Source: Branchinecta lynchi (lineage: Eukaryota; Arthropoda; Branchiopoda; Anostraca; Branchinectidae). Taken from it: a stretch of DNA of 64,000 nt. Below are positions 60,959-64,000 of this stretch, in pieces; within the stretch, counting starts at the first letter, position 1; each line of letters opens with the position of its first letter. A model generated the notes under the pieces. It had not been told where the DNA came from and did not search any database. It saw only the letters and a list, made by a program, of their open reading frames with translations. A program made the translations under genes and the position numbers. The DNA lies in contig JAKZAP010000017.1 of NCBI GenBank assembly GCA_023053575.1, positions 2,797,501 to 2,861,500 on the forward strand, in the 5' to 3' direction.

Positions 60959-61778
60959 ACCGCTTACTGTAGCTGTGTAGAGACAGCTTCAGAATAGTAT
61001 TTTAAGCATGGAAAATGCATGGAAAAAGAATGGAACAAACTGATGCTGGACCAGCCAGTCAGGTGAACTGAACAGTTAGGCGACAAAACATTCAACAGTA
61101 TCAAGCAGGGCAGTTAAAAAAAAACAGCTAATGAGTTTACCATAGGAACCCAGCAACAAACTGACTAAGCCAGTATCAGAGATACATGGATTTGTGGAAA
61201 ACTCATGCTTAAATCTACCAAAACTGGTCGCAAAGTTAGAAAATTCCGAGAAATCGCATAGACAGCCTAGAAATTACATTTGTTTACCGAAACAGTTTTT
61301 TCAAAGCCACCCAATGTGACACTTGGTAATCCAGTAACAGTGAATCATATATGGTTTGAAAGCCCAGGCTTCACTTTACCTGTTGTAGTTGGCAGAGTAG
61401 CAGAATTCTATTAAACAACACAGAAAACAAAAAAAATAAATTTGTTAGCTTTTTCAGAGCCCTATTCACTGAGAAGTACCAAGCCAATAGCAGAGATGAA
61501 TACATGTATTGAAAGCCCAAGCTTCACTCTACCTGTAGTGCTGACACAAGCGCGTAATTCAAGGGACTGACAGAGAAAAACAAAGAAAACACTTTTTTAC
61601 TTTAAAAAAATTGGAAATTAGATGAGACTGTTGGTCTGAATTTGAGACTGTTGGTCTCGTTTCAGAGACTGCTGGTTCCCGGCGCCATTTTTATGAGACT
61701 GGTGGTTCGAAACAGTGAGACTGGTGTGTTCGATTTTCAAAACGGCCGTGAGACTGGTGGACCACATTCCCCACCCTG
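60959..61778 (-). repeat. Right outer inverted-repeat domain
   Basis: Reverse complement of 54880-55677. Ends with GAGACTG-type short units and GGGTGG-complement CCACCCTG at 61771-61778. Confidence 0.8.
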
Positions 61779-62879
61779 CAGCTGGCTACCCTACAAGTGA
61801 CTAATATAAGGTTTGAAGCCAAGCTGCGAGGGATAAATATAAACTCGGATATTTAGGTTGCACTTCCGGCAAACCGTCCTCAGCAAACACAACAAAGAAC
61901 TAAATCATAAAATCCAACACAACACCAACAGAAAAGTGATGCGGAACCAACAAAACATACAACGATATGTAACTAAAAACCAGAAGAACGATGCGGATTG
62001 AAACGACAAACAAATTCTAATAAAATAACAAATATTAAAATGTGCGTGTTAAAAGTGTATATGTACAAATCTGCGATTATTTTACAATTCTACCGATTCC
62101 CTGGGAAAGCGCAGAAGCTTTACCCAGCAATTATACAATCCTTTGCTTGTCCCATCACTATACACCCTACAAATAATTTCACAGAACTCTAACCGAACTT
62201 TAACCGAAATATCCGAATTTATATTTATCCTTCGCACATCATCCTAGAGGGATAATTAGCTGATCAAGAAAAAAAAAACGAAAACCACGGTTTTCTATTT
62301 CTTTTACAAGTGACTTAATCAGGCGACGGCAATATTATTTGCCCTCGTCTTTTTAAAAAATTCAGAAAAATTTAATATGATTCATGTGGTGAAATTTATA
62401 AATATCTTTCAATTTCCCCTTGTACCAGTCGGCGTCGAAAAAGGAAAATTATATAGTTAAATTTTACTGCTCTACGGAAATTAAAACCGAAGACGAAAGA
62501 AGTATAAAAATCAGTCCGACAATTTGACTCAATGAACTTTTGATTACACGCTATCACAAAGCTAACCAACAACATTCTGATTCAGGTAAACAGAAACGGA
62601 TGGTTTCAGGACAAAACTCATTGTGCAATACATGTAGCCAAAAATCGCCACCTTGATCACAAACATTTTAATTAGCCTACTTGCCAACGAGTCAGACAAA
62701 CGTTATCAGAATGACTGGTAAGGTACTTGGTATATTTGGAAACAGATCATATGTGTTTATCAATGGCTTTCGTGTGAAGAAACGCTTAAGGACAAGTATA
62801 AATTAGCAGAGATAAAAATTTAAGCCTCGAGTGCTGACATTTTCTTATGAAACGCCTTTTTAGATTTCTTCATCAAGGA
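61779..62879. other. No recognised gene; right flank of the foldback element
   Basis: Starts CAGCTGGC. AT-rich. No domain was recognised in any frame. Confidence 0.35.
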
Positions 62880-63136
62880 TTAGAGCATTAAGTGTGCTAG
62901 AAGTAGCTGAAAGTTGGTGGAAGCAGGTGATGAAAGGGACAGACTTTTGGCTATTGGTTTTTGCGGACGGCACTGAGTCGCACTTGCAAATTGTTAACGT
63001 CCTTCCACGTCGTTCTTCTGCATTCCCGACATCCGTTTTTGTCAAGATGGATCCAGATTCCGAGCAACTGGAAGGGGCAACGGAGGCAACTCATTCGCGA
63101 AATGCAATCAATTTTGCAAATGTAGGAAGAAAATAG
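62880..63136 (+). other. Unidentified coding-like frame
   Basis: After CCTTTTTAG the frame is open from about 62864 and contains LEVAESWWKQVMKGTDFWLL then FADGTESHLQIVNVLPRRSS and SVFVKMDPDSEQLEG, ending in TAG. The composition looks protein-like (Trp pair, balanced charge). An ATG-type start is not clear. No family was recognised; it may be a decayed exon. Confidence 0.3.
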
Positions 63137-64000
63137 AGATCAAATGACAGTTGTGATTGGGATGCTCAATATATGTGAAGGCGGTTGGCTTGACTCCGCA
63201 AAAGCCCAGGACATCTGGGAAACTGGAAGGTTGTCTGAAAGACTAGGTGCCCTTAGGAGCATTTTCTCAATTCCCTGAGGACTTTCAGGCGAAACTAAGG
63301 TAGCCACAAGAATGGAGGGGGTCACTCCCTGGGGACTCCCCATACAAAAAACAAAACTGATCAGTAGCTTAAGATTTGGACAGCAGAAAAAATTATAAAG
63401 GATGCTCCAATTTTGATACTTGGAACAGATTCTTAAAGCCCAGGGTATGGTCTATAAGTTTTTTTCTTTGGCAATCCTTTGTTGTCGGTGCAGACGTTTA
63501 CATAAGCTAACCTCTTCTTCTTCTTCTTCTACTGTACAACGAATTACTATGTTACGTTACGACTGGAGAATATACTATTTCTGTCGGTTTCTATATCAGT
63601 CAGCACTCGACGGAATTAGTTTTCTAGCTTAGATGTACCTTAGATGCACCACAACCTGTCTGAAATAGTCTAACCTGTTGAAAGATGTGTGTTTAGAACC
63701 ATATTCACTGATAAATCTTTCTAAATTCAGATATTTAGGCACTGTTGTGATGGAAATAGAATCACAGCATCCCGTATCGTTACAGTTACAAGAGAGTCGA
63801 CATCAATTTCTATAAGTCAAAAACAGGCCAAACAGACACAGACTTTGTTCAAAACACTAAATGTTTTTCAAATATTGAATTCATGTTTGTTTCTAACAAT
63901 CAAGTTTACTTTCATATTTTTCCAAGTACCTAGGTTAAACAATGATTACGTGAAGGAAACAAAATTCGGGTGACCAGCCGTAACGGTAACAAAGTACCCA
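63137..64000. other. No gene; CTT repeat, weak LINE traces
   Basis: (CTT)n lies at 63512-63528. KFRYLGTVV at 63722-63748 recalls the palm-thumb junction of LINE RTs. CGTAACGGTAACAAAGTAC at 63979-63997 is the inverted copy of a string in the LINE 3' end at 44735-44753, so a minus-strand copy of that LINE may begin or end here. Confidence 0.35.

Larger units (their letters stand above)
54880..61778. mobile_element. 6.9-kb foldback element with long compound inverted repeats
   Basis: The left end CAGGGTGGGGAATGTTGTCC and the right end GGACCACATTCCCCACCCTG are inverted copies. CAGCT directly precedes the left end and directly follows the right end, a candidate 5-bp target duplication. An outer domain of about 0.8 kb is inverted at both sides, then come tandem units of about 230 bp in opposite orientation, and further nested repeats at the centre. 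No transposase or other long ORF was seen. The layout recalls FB, TU and Galileo foldback transposons. Ends starting CAG and short duplications would suit a hAT-like mobiliser, which is only a suggestion. Confidence 0.75.

Overview
The window reads as animal (invertebrate) nuclear DNA made almost entirely of transposable-element remnants, satellites and foldback DNA. No bacterial-style operon, no rRNA or tRNA gene and no intact host gene was recognised. Spliceosomal-type GT/AG boundaries, CCCH and PHD zinc-finger ORF1 proteins of LINEs, and R2-like, DIRS-like, Penelope-like and Ty3/gypsy pieces point to a repeat-rich aquatic invertebrate such as a mollusc, annelid or cnidarian. The species cannot be fixed from the sequence alone.

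1-7.7 kb: the 5' part of a CR1-like LINE on the minus strand (PHD-like piece, CCCH-finger ORF1 with one in-frame TAG, start of the ORF2 endonuclease), a decayed LTR-retrotransposon gag, an 84-bp tandem array, then a minus-strand LINE split by the 3' end of a Ty3/gypsy element, and a second gypsy integrase remnant. 8-11.6 kb and 23.3-26.4 kb: two same-strand copies of an unrecognised multi-exon gene or element with matching exon order and splice donors, plus a rearranged third copy at 27.4-27.9 kb. 10.98-11.16 kb: a small terminal-inverted-repeat element. 13-17.3 kb: unidentified decayed reading frames, LINE and Penelope-like pieces and the C-terminus of an LTR-element pol. 18-22 kb: a DIRS-like retrotransposon with a gag that probably contains an intron, an RT/RNase H reading frame with breaks and no visible tyrosine recombinase, followed by a nested tandem array.

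28-44.8 kb: palindromic minisatellite, a 5'-truncated CR1-like LINE on the minus strand, a CCCH-finger ORF next to a different decayed LINE, an R2-like LINE with zinc finger and Myb-like region lying outside rDNA, a decayed LINE endonuclease, and a 5'-truncated LINE whose 786-codon ORF2 is still open. 41.9-51.6 kb: 137-bp and about 435-bp satellites, another LINE 3' end, and an Arg/Ser-rich gag-like gene broken by a nearly identical 562-bp tandem duplication.

54.88-61.78 kb: the most striking structure, a 6.9-kb foldback element with matching ends, a 5-bp flanking repeat CAGCT, inverted arms built of about 230-bp tandem units, a 1.35-kb inner palindrome, and a 198-bp Penelope/hammerhead-like palindromic insertion with its own 13-bp target duplication. 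The remaining 2 kb shows only weak coding traces.
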